From Acrasis kona (Eukaryota; Heterolobosea; Eutetramitea; Acrasida; Acrasidae), in contig JAOPGA020001160.1 in the NCBI GenBank assembly GCA_026419775.2, positions 1 through 34,893 on the forward strand: DNA of 34,893 nucleotides, given 5' to 3'. Position numbers and translations under genes: made by a program. Position 1 is the first letter of the stretch. Each line of letters begins with the position of its first letter. The notes below the pieces were generated by a model. It worked only from the letters and a program-made list of their open reading frames with translations, did not search any database and was not told the origin of the DNA. Below are positions 1 through 10,921 of this stretch, piece after piece.

Positions 1-2
1 TG

Positions 3-3000
3 ATTATGATCGGTGCTCAATTTTCAAATGACATGCCTCTATCAATTACGTTCTACGATGAAAATAGTGAATGGTCACAAGAGGGTACAATCAGTTACAT
101 CAACTCAACTGCAATCATGATCAAATCTCCATTGCTATATCAATTGCCATTTGCTTATCCCATGAGGATATTCTTCAGAGTATTTTCTTATAATGTAATG
201 ATTGATAATCCTGGTATGCTCTCCTTGATTTATCCACAACCATCATTGATTGTACCGAGCATAACAGTCATAAACAGAAGAACAGTTGGTAATAACATTA
301 CGATTGGGTTCTCTAATTTCCCAAGTATTACTGGTCAAGTTAGAATTGAATTATATAATGCAGATGAGGTACTCCAGTTGAACTGTAACGACGATTACTC
401 TAGCTGTGTGCTGCCTTCGACCAACGCGCTAATTACGACTAACAGTTTACAATACAGAGCTTGGTCATCGAACAACCATCCCTATTACTTACCATTCTGT
501 TGTGGTTTAACAATGATTAATCCACCCACGACCACAACAATCCATCCAAGCATGGTCTTTTCTCGTATGACATCTCAGCTGATCATCAATGGAGATTTTA
601 CTTCGCTACCACCCTCTCCAATTATACAAATCATTAGAAATCAAGTTGCCCATCAAGTCGATGTATTATCCATGAGTCCCTCTCAGTTGATCCTACAAAA
701 TATACCCTCTTTGAGTCCAACCGTACGCACAAGAGATGTACCTGAAGTTACATCATCCACAAAATTAGTACACTATCGATCAGGTTCAAATTCTCCAGTG
801 GAGGTATTGGTTGATGGATTAGATGTGAGGGACCAATATACTTTGATTGCACTTTATTCACCCAACACATTAAATACGGAGAATATAGCATTGGCTTATG
901 AGGATATCAATGCAACCATCACAGCAACTAATCTACCATCCATGTCAACTATATCACCATCGAACACCCTGTGTACATTCAGCACATCATCATCACTATT
1001 TTATACTGCATTGTGCTCCGAGTACAACTTTAATATTGCTTCAAACAATCAAATCAAAATGATCGTACCCATGTTTAGCAAAATTAGTTCGAATCAAGAT
1101 GTCATATTCCCTGTTGATGTAGTATTGGGCATATCATTTGATAATGGTGTTACATTTGGTTACGTTAAAATACAATACGTGACACAAGTTGATCCACCAC
1201 TATTGACCAATGTATCCCCAAAGATATCACCAAGAGTAGACATTCCTGTTCAAATACTTGGTAGAAGAATGAACACTGTTATTTCATGTGTATTTTCAGC
1301 AGTTGGCTCTGGATACAGCATCACCATACCTGCGAAGAATGCAACATCATATTCTGTTGATTGTTTGTTACCACAAAGCATAACGAGCAACACTTCGTTG
1401 ACTCGTATACAAGTACATGTAGTGAGCGAAACAGGATACAGCAACAGCGATGAATTACTTCTTCATGAATCACCAATCATCACATCAATCACGCCATCAT
1501 CCAGTATGACCATCGGAAACATCACGACAGTGGTCACTGTTCAAAACATGACCGATACTTTTACCATGTATGTGCGATATGGACAATTCATATCGAAAGC
1601 TCCATGCGTTCGACTATCAAGAACATCGTTGTCATGTCCAGTGCTAGCTCATTCTTATGGAAGTACGAGGCTGATGGTTAGCTACGATAAGATTTATTGG
1701 TACATGAAGGATGGAGTCATGTATAACGAAGCTGCTAATGATCAGTCGCTAAGAGCTTATAACAATTTTGATTTTACAGCATGTGGACCAGGTATGGGTG
1801 CTTCATTGTATGATAGACCATGTAGACCTTGTGAACCAGGCTATTACAAACCAATTGATGGTACGTTCAATTGTATACCATGTACCAACGGAACGTATGC
1901 ATCCGGTAGAGGATCCACCATTTGTACAAAGTGTCCACTCTTTACAGATTCTGCAGAAGCTTCAAGCTCCTTCTCGGACTGTCAGTGTAAATATGGTTTC
2001 TTTTATGAAAATAGCGATCCAAAGCTACCATGCTCAGAGTGTCCACCAGGTGCCAACTGTAACGGTCGTAACATTACTATACCCGATGCATTGGCTGGAT
2101 TTTGGCACACTCGATTACGTCCCCTCGAGTACAAAAAATGTCATCCTGCAAGTTCGTGCCTCGCTGGTGGATTCGATAATTGTGCACCGGGATATGACCC
2201 AACCACCAATCTGTGTGGTCTTTGTCTGCCCAATTACTATAAATTCCGCAATCAATGCCACGAGTGCCAGCAAGGAGCTTGGTATAAATTATTGTTGGCA
2301 CTCGTTGGATTGGGAGTGATCACCGTCGTCTTCTTCGCAATCAGCAGCACCAAAGTAACACATTTGAGTTCCATATCCATTGCCCTTAGCTATTGGCAGG
2401 TCATTTCAATCTTTTCCAATTTTGATATCCAGTGGCCAGCCACAGTCGACAACACGCTTGTTGCCTCCAGCGTAGTCAACTTTAACGTTGATTTTTTATC
2501 TCCACAGTGCATCATCCCCGAAATGACCTTTGTAGTAAAATGGTGGGTCATCACTTGCATTCCCTTCTATTTCTTAATTGCATTCGTCATCTTGTATTTA
2601 TCAGGTGAGTGTAGAACGTTATTTGCAAATACAATAGGACAATACATTCACATCAAATACTTTAGGTTCAAACAAGAAGGCAACTTTGCAATATTCGAAC
2701 AAGTAGATTTTATCAGAAACAAGATATCAGAAAAGATGATTTTCAAAATCAAAACATTGTCCATCCAAATCTACATCATGTTGGTGAACATCTTGATATG
2801 GGGATTGAATTTCTCCATATGGTTAGCGTCGCATAAAACAACTAGACATCAAATGATGAACTTTTTGAACAAGATTATCAATTCTTACACTGCGCTAATC
2901 TCTTTCATGTTCTTATTCATCATGCAGCAAGGTTCACAAATATTTGTTTGTACGCAACAAGCTGATGGGTCGTGGACCATGGATGCTTCACCTGACGTGA

Positions 3001-4145
3001 GATGTTATGTGATGGAGGGCGAGTGGGGTAAAATGTTCCCTCTGTCCATTATTATTTTTGTTGTTTTTGGTTTGGGAACCATTGTCTTGTTCTCTTGCTT
3101 GTTCTTGTTATCTAGATACTTGACAAAAAAGTCCAAACAAATTCAACATGAGATATCATTGTTGGAGACGAATGGAGCAGACGACGCCGCTGGTTTGTTG
3201 GAATTGGAGGGTCAATTAACCGTGGTGAAGCAGAGAATGAAGAACTTTAGAATGAGGTTCAAATTCTTATTGACTCGATTCAAGATTGATTATTTTTATT
3301 GGGAGCTGATTATTACGGGTCGCAAAACTATTATGGCCACCATGAACGCCTTCCTGCCAAGTATGCTCGTGGTTGTGTTTGGTACTTTGACAATGTTTGT
3401 TTGTTTATTGTTACACATGCATGCGGTACCATTCCGTAAAAAGTTCCATAACCTACTGGAGTATATCGTGTTGATATCTATTGTTCTCACTCTCTTCTTT
3501 GGTTTGTTATTCTTTGTTGATACCTTCCCATCCAAGCAATTCCAAGATTTCTGTACAGTGTTGTCCATTATTGTTGTCGTTAGTAGTACTGTCATTGTTG
3601 TCTTGATGTGCTTGATTGATTTTTGGATCAGGAGGACTCAAGAAATCAATCTGAAACGAAAAAGAATCAGACAAATCAAAGAAAGAATGGGAGATTTGAA
3701 GGAAAGAGAGTTGGAGTTGGAGTACAAGAAATTCTACCCCAGCATATTCCAGAACGTAGTCAAGAAGGACGATGAAGAAGATGTGGAGGAGTGGTTGATT
3801 GAGAAGAATCCATTGTTTGAGCCCGTTGATGGCGACAACATGGAGGAAGAAGAATGGGTATTGACCGTTAATCCATTGATCACGGTGGTTGATTACGAGA
3901 GCATAACCAACGAAGAGGTCGTGTTCAATCCACCATTTTGCAACTCTGATATCGAATCTTCAGGCGACGAAAAAGAGGAAACACTAAACAGCATCATTGC
4001 TGATTTGTTCAGTGCAAGGAGAATGAATAAAAAGTTAAGAAAGGTCAAATCCGTCAAGAACAAGGTGGTCAAGGAGTACAAGAAGATTAAAGACTCTCGT
4101 AAAAGTCGTCAAGAAATATTGGATGAAACACCATTACTTACATAA
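3..4145 (+). CDS. IPT/TIG + GCC2/GCC3 cysteine-rich multipass membrane protein (5' partial)
   Basis: The frame is open from the left edge and the first ATG (position 6) lies inside a beta-rich domain with no signal peptide, so the true start is outside the window. Residues 1 to about 580 (counted from that ATG) resemble repeated IPT/TIG immunoglobulin-like folds, with phrases such as 'ITSITPSSSMTIGNITTV'. Residues about 590-755 are cysteine-rich with CxxC...GxY repeats typical of GCC2/GCC3 (ephrin-receptor-like) domains. From about 760 to 1208 there are roughly nine hydrophobic segments (760-782, 790-805, 842-866, 920-940, 965-983, 1012-1038, 1119-1138, 1152-1170, 1180-1208). The last 170 residues are a charged, acidic, partly coiled-coil cytoplasmic tail. 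This is a surface receptor-like or adhesion-like protein of a kind common in free-living protists. Ligand and function are unknown. It ends 32 bp from the convergent CorA-like gene. Domain calls are by eye. Confidence 0.85.
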   Translation: MMIGAQFSNDMPLSITFYDENSEWSQEGTISYINSTAIMIKSPLLYQLPFAYPMRIFFRVFSYNVMIDNPGMLSLIYPQPSLIVPSITVINRRTVGNNITIGFSNFPSITGQVRIELYNADEVLQLNCNDDYSSCVLPSTNALITTNSLQYRAWSSNNHPYYLPFCCGLTMINPPTTTTIHPSMVFSRMTSQLIINGDFTSLPPSPIIQIIRNQVAHQVDVLSMSPSQLILQNIPSLSPTVRTRDVPEVTSSTKLVHYRSGSNSPVEVLVDGLDVRDQYTLIALYSPNTLNTENIALAYEDINATITATNLPSMSTISPSNTLCTFSTSSSLFYTALCSEYNFNIASNNQIKMIVPMFSKISSNQDVIFPVDVVLGISFDNGVTFGYVKIQYVTQVDPPLLTNVSPKISPRVDIPVQILGRRMNTVISCVFSAVGSGYSITIPAKNATSYSVDCLLPQSITSNTSLTRIQVHVVSETGYSNSDELLLHESPIITSITPSSSMTIGNITTVVTVQNMTDTFTMYVRYGQFISKAPCVRLSRTSLSCPVLAHSYGSTRLMVSYDKIYWYMKDGVMYNEAANDQSLRAYNNFDFTACGPGMGASLYDRPCRPCEPGYYKPIDGTFNCIPCTNGTYASGRGSTICTKCPLFTDSAEASSSFSDCQCKYGFFYENSDPKLPCSECPPGANCNGRNITIPDALAGFWHTRLRPLEYKKCHPASSCLAGGFDNCAPGYDPTTNLCGLCLPNYYKFRNQCHECQQGAWYKLLLALVGLGVITVVFFAISSTKVTHLSSISIALSYWQVISIFSNFDIQWPATVDNTLVASSVVNFNVDFLSPQCIIPEMTFVVKWWVITCIPFYFLIAFVILYLSGECRTLFANTIGQYIHIKYFRFKQEGNFAIFEQVDFIRNKISEKMIFKIKTLSIQIYIMLVNILIWGLNFSIWLASHKTTRHQMMNFLNKIINSYTALISFMFLFIMQQGSQIFVCTQQADGSWTMDASPDVRCYVMEGEWGKMFPLSIIIFVVFGLGTIVLFSCLFLLSRYLTKKSKQIQHEISLLETNGADDAAGLLELEGQLTVVKQRMKNFRMRFKFLLTRFKIDYFYWELIITGRKTIMATMNAFLPSMLVVVFGTLTMFVCLLLHMHAVPFRKKFHNLLEYIVLISIVLTLFFGLLFFVDTFPSKQFQDFCTVLSIIVVVSSTVIVVLMCLIDFWIRRTQEINLKRKRIRQIKERMGDLKERELELEYKKFYPSIFQNVVKKDDEEDVEEWLIEKNPLFEPVDGDNMEEEEWVLTVNPLITVVDYESITNEEVVFNPPFCNSDIESSGDEKEETLNSIIADLFSARRMNKKLRKVKSVKNKVVKEYKKIKDSRKSRQEILDETPLLT

Positions 4146-4177
4146 ATTACAATTATATTTAAAACACATGTAATCAA

Positions 4178-6005
4178 TTATCTACCCTTGAGCCGAAGAT
4201 TGTGCCTCACAATCATCATGATGACGAACGACAACAGAATAATGATGAAAGAAGACCAAAACCACCAAGCGAGTCCATCATAATCAATACCGGGCGTATT
4301 GATGGAAATGCTCATCACCTGTATCATCGTATCACACGGCACGACGAACGCAGTTATCAACGTAATAATCCTCATCAACTCCTTCTTGTACTTTATGGAA
4401 TGAATTCTTGACAATTGCATTCTCGCCAAAAAATTCTTTTGAATGTATTCGAGATTATTGGCAGCCTCATCCAATCGATCGCACGCCAATGTCAATCGAT
4501 CCACCACATCGTGCAAGGAAATTTGAACGCATGGAGTGATCATGCGAATTCTTCTGCTGATTAGATCCGTTCCAATCTGATGTTTGTTCGTCATCATTCT
4601 TCTCAGCGCGTTCAACGTCTTCTTTACGATTCCCATCCTCTTGAGCAGCGTGTTGGAGTCGGTGATGACATTGTAATTTGCAATCAATTGGTCCAATGTA
4701 TCAACTTGATTCACGACAATGTCTACATTTGGAATGTATCGATCTGCCAATGCATCTAGAATAGCATACATGACCCAATCGGATCCTGGAAGAGCAGTTC
4801 GACGATTCGTATCGACGATTTCTTGCTCATTCTGATCCGACCCATCTTGTCCTCCAGATTCTCCACCATCACCTGATGAATGTGATTCATCCTTGATAAC
4901 AGGATCGGAGGACGAAAGGTATTTTGGCTTCTTCCTTCTTGTTTGATTGTATTTGAAGGAATTGGATCTGGATAAATCAGAAAAGAATTGTTCGTTGACT
5001 TGATTAGAAGCAGATACTGTAAATGTCTTTTGAGGATTACGAATCGCGTCCCCTTCCCTTTCGAACTCTCTTTCTACCCTCCTCATGACTAATTCTAGGC
5101 CAGATATGGGTTGTTTGTGAATGGTCACGATACAATGCTATCAAATGTGAAAAAAGCAAAGTTGATTAACTTACGTCGAACAAGAGAATTTGAAGGGGTG
5201 TCAGCCCCTGCGTCGATAGTGCCTCTTTTGTAATGTGCTTTGAACTTGCGTTGAGATTAGATGACACCGACAGTGCATGTATGGTTAAGAGCAAATACTC
5301 TTCGAAGCTATCCCACTTCTCGCCAGATTTGCTATCAGAAGTGCATTCGCTCAAAGTAGTGGAGTGTAGACCAAGGTGCTCCTGTAGAACCAACATGTCA
5401 TCGTTGGATGGATTTTGAATGTCGATCCATATTGGTTCAATGTTCGGAGCTACTTGATGAAATTCTGGTAGGTAGTCTAGAACTTGATTTGGTTTGGAGA
5501 ATCTCCTCAAAAATGTTTTGTACCGAATCTGATAAGTTTCTTTAATGTGCGACCACAGTTCCTCAACTGTTTTAAAAGCATGACACTCATACCCCAGTCC
5601 CATTACAATAAATCTTGATTCTTCACAACTAAATTTAATGGTTCTCATGACGTCAGACATGTTGTGCCCAGATTGTTCAGAGATTTTATAATGATGTGGG
5701 AAGTTTGGTGAAGGTAAATCTTTTGGAGTCCTCTTTGAGTTGTTGAACACTTTTCCTGGATGCACGCATTCTTCCTCAAAACCAACTTCTTCGAAAATTT
5801 CATTTGTGATATCCTGCGGAGGAAAAGTGAAAGATTGAAGTGGCGACTTTGTAGGCTGCAATATTGAATTCCCTGGAGATAATTTCTTTTCACAAGACGG
5901 GAAAACATATTGATCTGTTGATATTAAACTTTCAGGAAAATCCGAAGAATTTGGGTCCTGTACACTTGTGTCAATGAATAGATTATGACGTCTGTTTGGT
6001 TGCAT
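4178..6005 (-). CDS. CorA/Alr/Mrs2-like divalent cation transporter, one 37-nt intron, non-canonical GMN motif
   Basis: Two minus-strand reading frames join cleanly. Exon 1 is 6005..5175 (277 aa) and exon 2 is 5137..4178 (319 aa plus stop), a product of 596 aa. The intron 5138..5174 is 37 nt, GTAAGT...GATAG, phase 0, and splicing restores the CorA beta-strand '...LQILLFD|HCIVTIHKQP'. The long acidic N-terminal region, the alpha-helical stalk (residues about 400-530) and two C-terminal membrane helices (about 535-553 and 565-590) follow the CorA 2-TM family, whose members carry Mg2+ or related cations as pentamers. In the loop after TM1 the usual Gly-Met-Asn is replaced: the sequence reads 'VMSISINTPGID', so the Asn is kept and GM becomes SI. 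Ion selectivity is therefore uncertain. The start at 6005 is the first ATG of the open frame. It faces the orphan membrane gene across a 479-bp divergent spacer. Confidence 0.85.
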
Positions 6006-6484
6006 TTCATAATAGTGTCTCGTATCCTTTTTTGTAACAATTTAAAAATAAAACTAGGTTATTATTAGATTATCGATGAGGATGCTTTGGAGATATTATG
6101 AGCGTGGCAGGTGGGTGTCCTAAAACAGTAAATAGGTATGTTGAGGAGAATGACAGAGGAAGGGAATTATTTCTAGAAGTGCTAGGAGTGAAGTTAGTAG
6201 GCAAGGACATAATTGATGTTGAAGAAAACTTTGTCTACCATTTCTATATCAACTTCCAATAAAAGTTGTTTTAAACACATTGAGGACCAGTTCTATAATA
6301 AAATCTTATTTTTGATGCGACTTTTTATTCAACCTGAACAAACAACAACATGTACCTCAATAATACTAATTATCTATTCTTCCAATACTAGTTAAATATT
6401 CATTGGATTTATAATGCAAACTAACCATTGATTTGATCCACCAAGTCTTCTTTACAATCTCTGTTTTGTAACAGCCCCACTACA
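6006..6484. promoter_or_regulatory. Divergent intergenic spacer, no gene recognised
   Basis: This 479-bp A+T-rich stretch lies between the starts of the CorA-like gene (-) and the orphan membrane gene (+), so it probably carries both promoters. A 60-codon open frame at 6213..6395 has no domain or coding character that I can see. No TATA box, tRNA or repeat is convincing. Confidence 0.4.
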
Positions 6485-8752
6485 ATGTCCCAAAGGGGAT
6501 CGGATGTATTCATTGTTAATGACGATTTATTTAGTGATAATGAAAGTGAGGAGGATTACTTCCCATTGTTTCAGACAAACAATAACCAATACACCCATCA
6601 CCAGCAACTTAAAGATGTACAACAGGAAATCAAAAATCATAGAGCAGCTAAATATTTACTAGACTTTGACAATGATGCACAAAATATCTCAGTCATGATT
6701 GCAAGCATGGGAGTTGATGATGTAGACGAAAAGAGAGCGGCCATTGCTGAGCAAATGCAGGAGCAAAGACAGACACTTCAAAGACAACATGAGCGCGAAA
6801 TAGAGCACATCAAACTTTCACACGAAAGAGCTGCACAAGAGCAAAATAAATCTCTGCAAAAGCAAAGCAATGATGCGTCTACACTTTCAAAGAGGAGACA
6901 AATTAAACATGAAGAACAACAAAAGAGATTGAACGAATCTTTCGCACAGGTACAGAGCGGAATAAATGAGATGATTCAAGGCAGAAAGAACTTTTATCGA
7001 GATAACTTCGGCCAAATTACACGACATAGAGAATTGAACCGCATCATCGAGCCAACTCATGTTAACGTCGATTTGCAACTAATACGCGGAGTCAAGGACA
7101 AATTACCTGCAGGTCAATATGCATTAGTCACATCTATAAGAGATTATATATGTGGTGACATTACTACAACCAAAGGCAGCAAACAATTCGCGGGATCACA
7201 AGTGTACCCAATATCCATATGTAAATGTTCCAATCCATTCCTGCACCAGGGCATGTATAGTGATTTGGATTTGAATATTTCAGAATCCATATCTTTAACA
7301 GTGCCCATCTCTAGCCAGAGAAAACCATATATATGTATCACGTTTGAACTCGTTCAAGTGGATGGGAAATATCCTGGCGTATGTGTGGCGTGGGGGTCCT
7401 TCCCATTGGAGACATCGAGACGCACTTTAATAAAAGGAAAGTTCAAATGTCCCATGGTTAGAGGATGGTTAAATCCTGCTATTCGCCAATATCGGGATAT
7501 GCAAGCAGAATACGAGGACGATGTAGACATGTGGTGTGGTAACCTTTATTTCCAGATACATTACAACCAAGAAAACAGTAATACTGGACCCGTCATAACC
7601 AGTCAATTTGACGAACAACAAAATCCAGTACGATGCGTCGACATGATTAAGCCGCACAAATACTTTTATAGTCTGATGAAACCAGATGGTTACGATCAAC
7701 ACTTGACATCTCTTAAAAGCACAAGATTTCTAATTAAAGCAATCGTAAATGACATGGATTTGAACACTCCATTAAGAATTTTATTTTATGTTTCTTTATT
7801 CATGTTTGTGTTTTGTTTTTGGCTTCGCTTGTATTTACACTATTTCGGGCAGTGGTTATATTTGAATGTTGTTGCAAAGGCGCCGTATCTTACGTTTGAA
7901 CCAAATGCTGTTATTGTATGGGTGCAGTATGAAAGGGATTGGTTGACGTTTGGTCATGAATGTGGAGTTGTGATTAGTGGTGTTTTGATAAACATGGTTG
8001 TCTTCGCAATGTTTGTTTTCTTCATTTGGGTATTTCAGTGCGTGAGGGTAAAAGTGCCTGGTGTTGGTAGTAGATTTGTAGTTTTGTTTGGTGTGAACAC
8101 ATTGCTGGATCCATTGTTAATATTATTGGTTGACTTGTGTTATGCTCGGTGGAGAGATGGTGATGCATTCAAACTGTACTGGAACTCTATGAGAACAGAA
8201 CAGCATGGTGTCTACGGTGTTTTGACGACTGTTATGATTTATGGTTGGGCGTTCTTGCTCACCTCCTTCCTTCTTTATTACTTCATACTTTACGTCTTCA
8301 TGAATGGACAGATTATTGATATATTTCGTCGGTTGCATGGAGATGAAGAAAAGTTTTATGTACCAAACGATCACCAAGTCTCTCAAGCTGAAATGTTGTT
8401 TGCTGTCGATAAATCATTGCGTTACAGAGGTAAAGGTGGGGAGTTGAGAAGATTACTGGTTGTTGAATACGAAGCGGCTGGTGATGTATCTAAAAAGGTA
8501 CAACATTTTATCATTTATACCGTAGAAGTCCAAGACGGTGTTATCGAAGAAGACGAAAGGGGTGAAAGAAGGGTAGTTGTAAAGGGCGAAAGAGTTGTTA
8601 AGCAAGTATATAGACAATTTGTTCAGTTGTACAATTCCACTCTGATTGAGGTGTTTGGTGATGATGCTAAAATTTTCAATAACGATATTAAATTGATTAC
8701 TATCTCTGACATCCAACGCTACGAAGATCAAGAGAGGATATTATTATCTTAA
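6485..8752 (+). CDS. Orphan multipass protein: coiled coil, C2-like beta domain, four TM helices
   Basis: The 755-aa product was not assigned to a named family. Residues about 79-161 form a Gln/Glu/Arg-rich coiled coil. Residues about 185-375 are beta-rich with a C2-like feel ('PYICITFELVQVDG', 'GNLYFQIHYN'). Four hydrophobic segments follow at about 427-455, 493-519, 528-553 and 581-607. The C-terminal cytoplasmic part (about 610-755) starts with an aromatic motif 'EKFYVPNDHQVS' and is charged and mixed alpha/beta. The layout recalls orphan protist membrane proteins. A distant relation to C2-plus-membrane ciliary proteins is possible but not shown. The start ATG at 6485 follows an in-frame-stop-rich leader and gives an acidic N-terminus. 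The next gene begins 76 bp downstream on the same strand. It contains no visible intron. Confidence 0.85.
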   Translation: MSQRGSDVFIVNDDLFSDNESEEDYFPLFQTNNNQYTHHQQLKDVQQEIKNHRAAKYLLDFDNDAQNISVMIASMGVDDVDEKRAAIAEQMQEQRQTLQRQHEREIEHIKLSHERAAQEQNKSLQKQSNDASTLSKRRQIKHEEQQKRLNESFAQVQSGINEMIQGRKNFYRDNFGQITRHRELNRIIEPTHVNVDLQLIRGVKDKLPAGQYALVTSIRDYICGDITTTKGSKQFAGSQVYPISICKCSNPFLHQGMYSDLDLNISESISLTVPISSQRKPYICITFELVQVDGKYPGVCVAWGSFPLETSRRTLIKGKFKCPMVRGWLNPAIRQYRDMQAEYEDDVDMWCGNLYFQIHYNQENSNTGPVITSQFDEQQNPVRCVDMIKPHKYFYSLMKPDGYDQHLTSLKSTRFLIKAIVNDMDLNTPLRILFYVSLFMFVFCFWLRLYLHYFGQWLYLNVVAKAPYLTFEPNAVIVWVQYERDWLTFGHECGVVISGVLINMVVFAMFVFFIWVFQCVRVKVPGVGSRFVVLFGVNTLLDPLLILLVDLCYARWRDGDAFKLYWNSMRTEQHGVYGVLTTVMIYGWAFLLTSFLLYYFILYVFMNGQIIDIFRRLHGDEEKFYVPNDHQVSQAEMLFAVDKSLRYRGKGGELRRLLVVEYEAAGDVSKKVQHFIIYTVEVQDGVIEEDERGERRVVVKGERVVKQVYRQFVQLYNSTLIEVFGDDAKIFNNDIKLITISDIQRYEDQERILLS

Positions 8753-8828
8753 CTCCAAGTCCAACAATCACAGTTGGTGCTGTGAGGAAAATATCAACGG
8801 TTAACTGATTTTGACACCTGTCTCTAAA

Positions 8829-10872
8829 ATGACAACCCCTGCACAGAGGGTATCCGCACCAAGAGCCTCACTCATAGGATACAAAGAGGTAAGCAGCTAT
8901 ATATCCATTGTATACCAATAAAAAGATTTGGGATGAAACACATAAACGTTACTATTATTACAACCCAGAAACAAAAGAAACAACATGGATTCATCCAAAG
9001 AATAGGGAGCAAACAAAGACTTCTTCTCCAACCACCCCATCATCTCCAACCTCAGTGTCACCTACAGCTGACCACAAATTAACTAGCGAGCAAGAATCCG
9101 AGGCAAGACGAATTTTAGACCAGTTCGACCCAGATGGTTCAAACCAAATATCTTTTAGTGACATGAAAGAGTGCTTGGAGATTCTTCTAAAAGCCAAAAT
9201 GGAGCTTGATTTTTACGAGCACTATGTACAAATACAGTTTGGCACCAGAGGGCTTAACCGTGATGTACAGTTCCATGAATTTCTTAGTATCTATAGTAGA
9301 ATATTAAACAAAAATAGCCCTCCTCCCATGAAGAGGGCTGTTCGTTCCTCCATCTCAACACCTGCACTACCTCATTACGAAGCTGATGCTTTAAATGACG
9401 AGGCATGCACGAATGGCAAGAAAAAAAGAAGAGACCCTAGTATATCAAGCCAATTTGAATTCTACTGCAGTATACAACCATCTTCATACACGTACACATC
9501 ATTCACCACGATGGAGGTAAGTAAAAACGTATTCAATAGTCTAACCCGTTATCAGAAGTTCATCATTCTACAATTATCACACATGTGCGGTAAGGCAGCA
9601 ACAGACGCTATGGAATTGGAGCTACAGCACAATGAATTCTTGTGGGCTGTAATGAAAGGAGACATGAACACTGTTTTGAAAATACAATCCAACACTCCAA
9701 ACTTTGTGGAGATGGTGAACCAATCCCTATTACCCACATACCGATTGAGCGCAGTACATTTTGCTGTGGCATCAGGCAACTTGAAACTTTTAGAAATGTT
9801 TACTGGTCAAGACTTTAGATTATTGGTGGACAGACCGGCGCTCAACAATCTTAGTCCGCTCCACGTGGCATGTGTATTCGGAATCAAGGACGCAGTCAAC
9901 ATTTTGCTAGAGCGTGGATGCTATTTGGAAACAGTAGCCAACGCGTGCCCCTACCTTATCAAGGAATCCACGCAACACAAGATTGTATACAGTTTATGGA
10001 TCATGAAGAGCGGCGCACCCGTCGCAGTGTCGCCTCTCCTCATGGCATGTCTTGGTGGAAGCATCAAAACCGTAGACGCCATGATCAACGCAGGAGCAGC
10101 CTTTGAACAAGAAACCAATAACAAATTACTTTCAGATCCATTGTCATGCGCCATCTCAAGTCAAAGTAACAAATTGGTAAGCCATCTATTAAAGACTGAA
10201 AAATTCAATGTGAATCATTTCGATCATTATGGATATACAACTTTAATGTTGGTAGCACTTTGCAGTCCCCACTCAGGTAAAATGTGTAACAATGTACTGA
10301 CCCGTGGTGCTAATATTAATTTGGTACATCCGACCTCCGGTAACGCAGCCATTCATATGGCCGTCACGGAAGGTAATGTAGAGTTCATAGAAAGTTTGTG
10401 TCAGTTCAAGGCCAACACCGAGGAACTGGCAGTGAATGTGAATATTTGTAATCAATTACAATCGAGCACTCCTCTTCAACTTTGTGCCAAGATTAAAGAC
10501 GAGCAGATTAGAACCACCATTTTTAATTTGTTGAACAAACATGGAGCCAAGGAGAAGAGGCAATATAGTGAGATTATTAAGGAAGGTTATTTAATAAAAG
10601 AAGGAAACATTAGAAGGAATTGGAAGAAGCGGTGGTTTGTGTTGAAGAGGGATTCGTTCAGATACTTTAAGGATGTGAGGGATCTGAAGAACGAGAAGGG
10701 TTCTATATCGTTGGCTGGTGCCGAGGTGGACGATCAAATGGGAGAGAAGAAGAGAATATTTTGCATCGCCATCAAGGACAAAACAGTAAATAGAACCTTT
10801 TTTTTACAGTCATCGAGTGCGGAGGAGAAGTCAGAGTGGTGTGCAGCGCTCAGGTTCGTGATGGAACAATAA
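8829..10872 (+). CDS. WW - EF-hand - ankyrin repeat - PH domain protein, one 37-nt intron
   Basis: The open frame without a proper ATG at 8926 is completed by a 20-codon first exon at 8829..8888 (MTTPAQRV...GYKE). The intron 8889..8925 is 37 nt, GTAAGC...AAAAAG, phase 0. The 668-aa product has a WW domain at about 20-45 with both Trp residues ('IWDETHKRYYYYNPETKETT' then W), and an EF-hand calcium loop at about 86-98 ('FDPDGSNQISFSD', Asp at the key positions). About seven ankyrin-type repeats span about 256-560 ('SPLHVACVFGIKDAVNILL' is the best). A PH domain at about 569-667 has 'KEGYLIKEG...WKKRWFVL' and the terminal Trp. The family logic suggests a scaffold combining proline-motif binding, calcium sensing, protein docking and phosphoinositide or membrane binding. 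I know of no named protein with exactly this order. It sits 49 bp upstream of the DHX35-like gene. Confidence 0.87.
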
Positions 10873-10921
10873 AATGTAAAATTGTAATAATGTTTTCGTT
10901 ACAATGTATTTCAATTGAAAC

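Noticed and set aside
2604-2610. Possible intron donor (GTGAGT) inside the first gene
   Set aside because: The frame is open and membrane-helix-rich on both sides, and no acceptor 34-45 nt downstream improves the protein.
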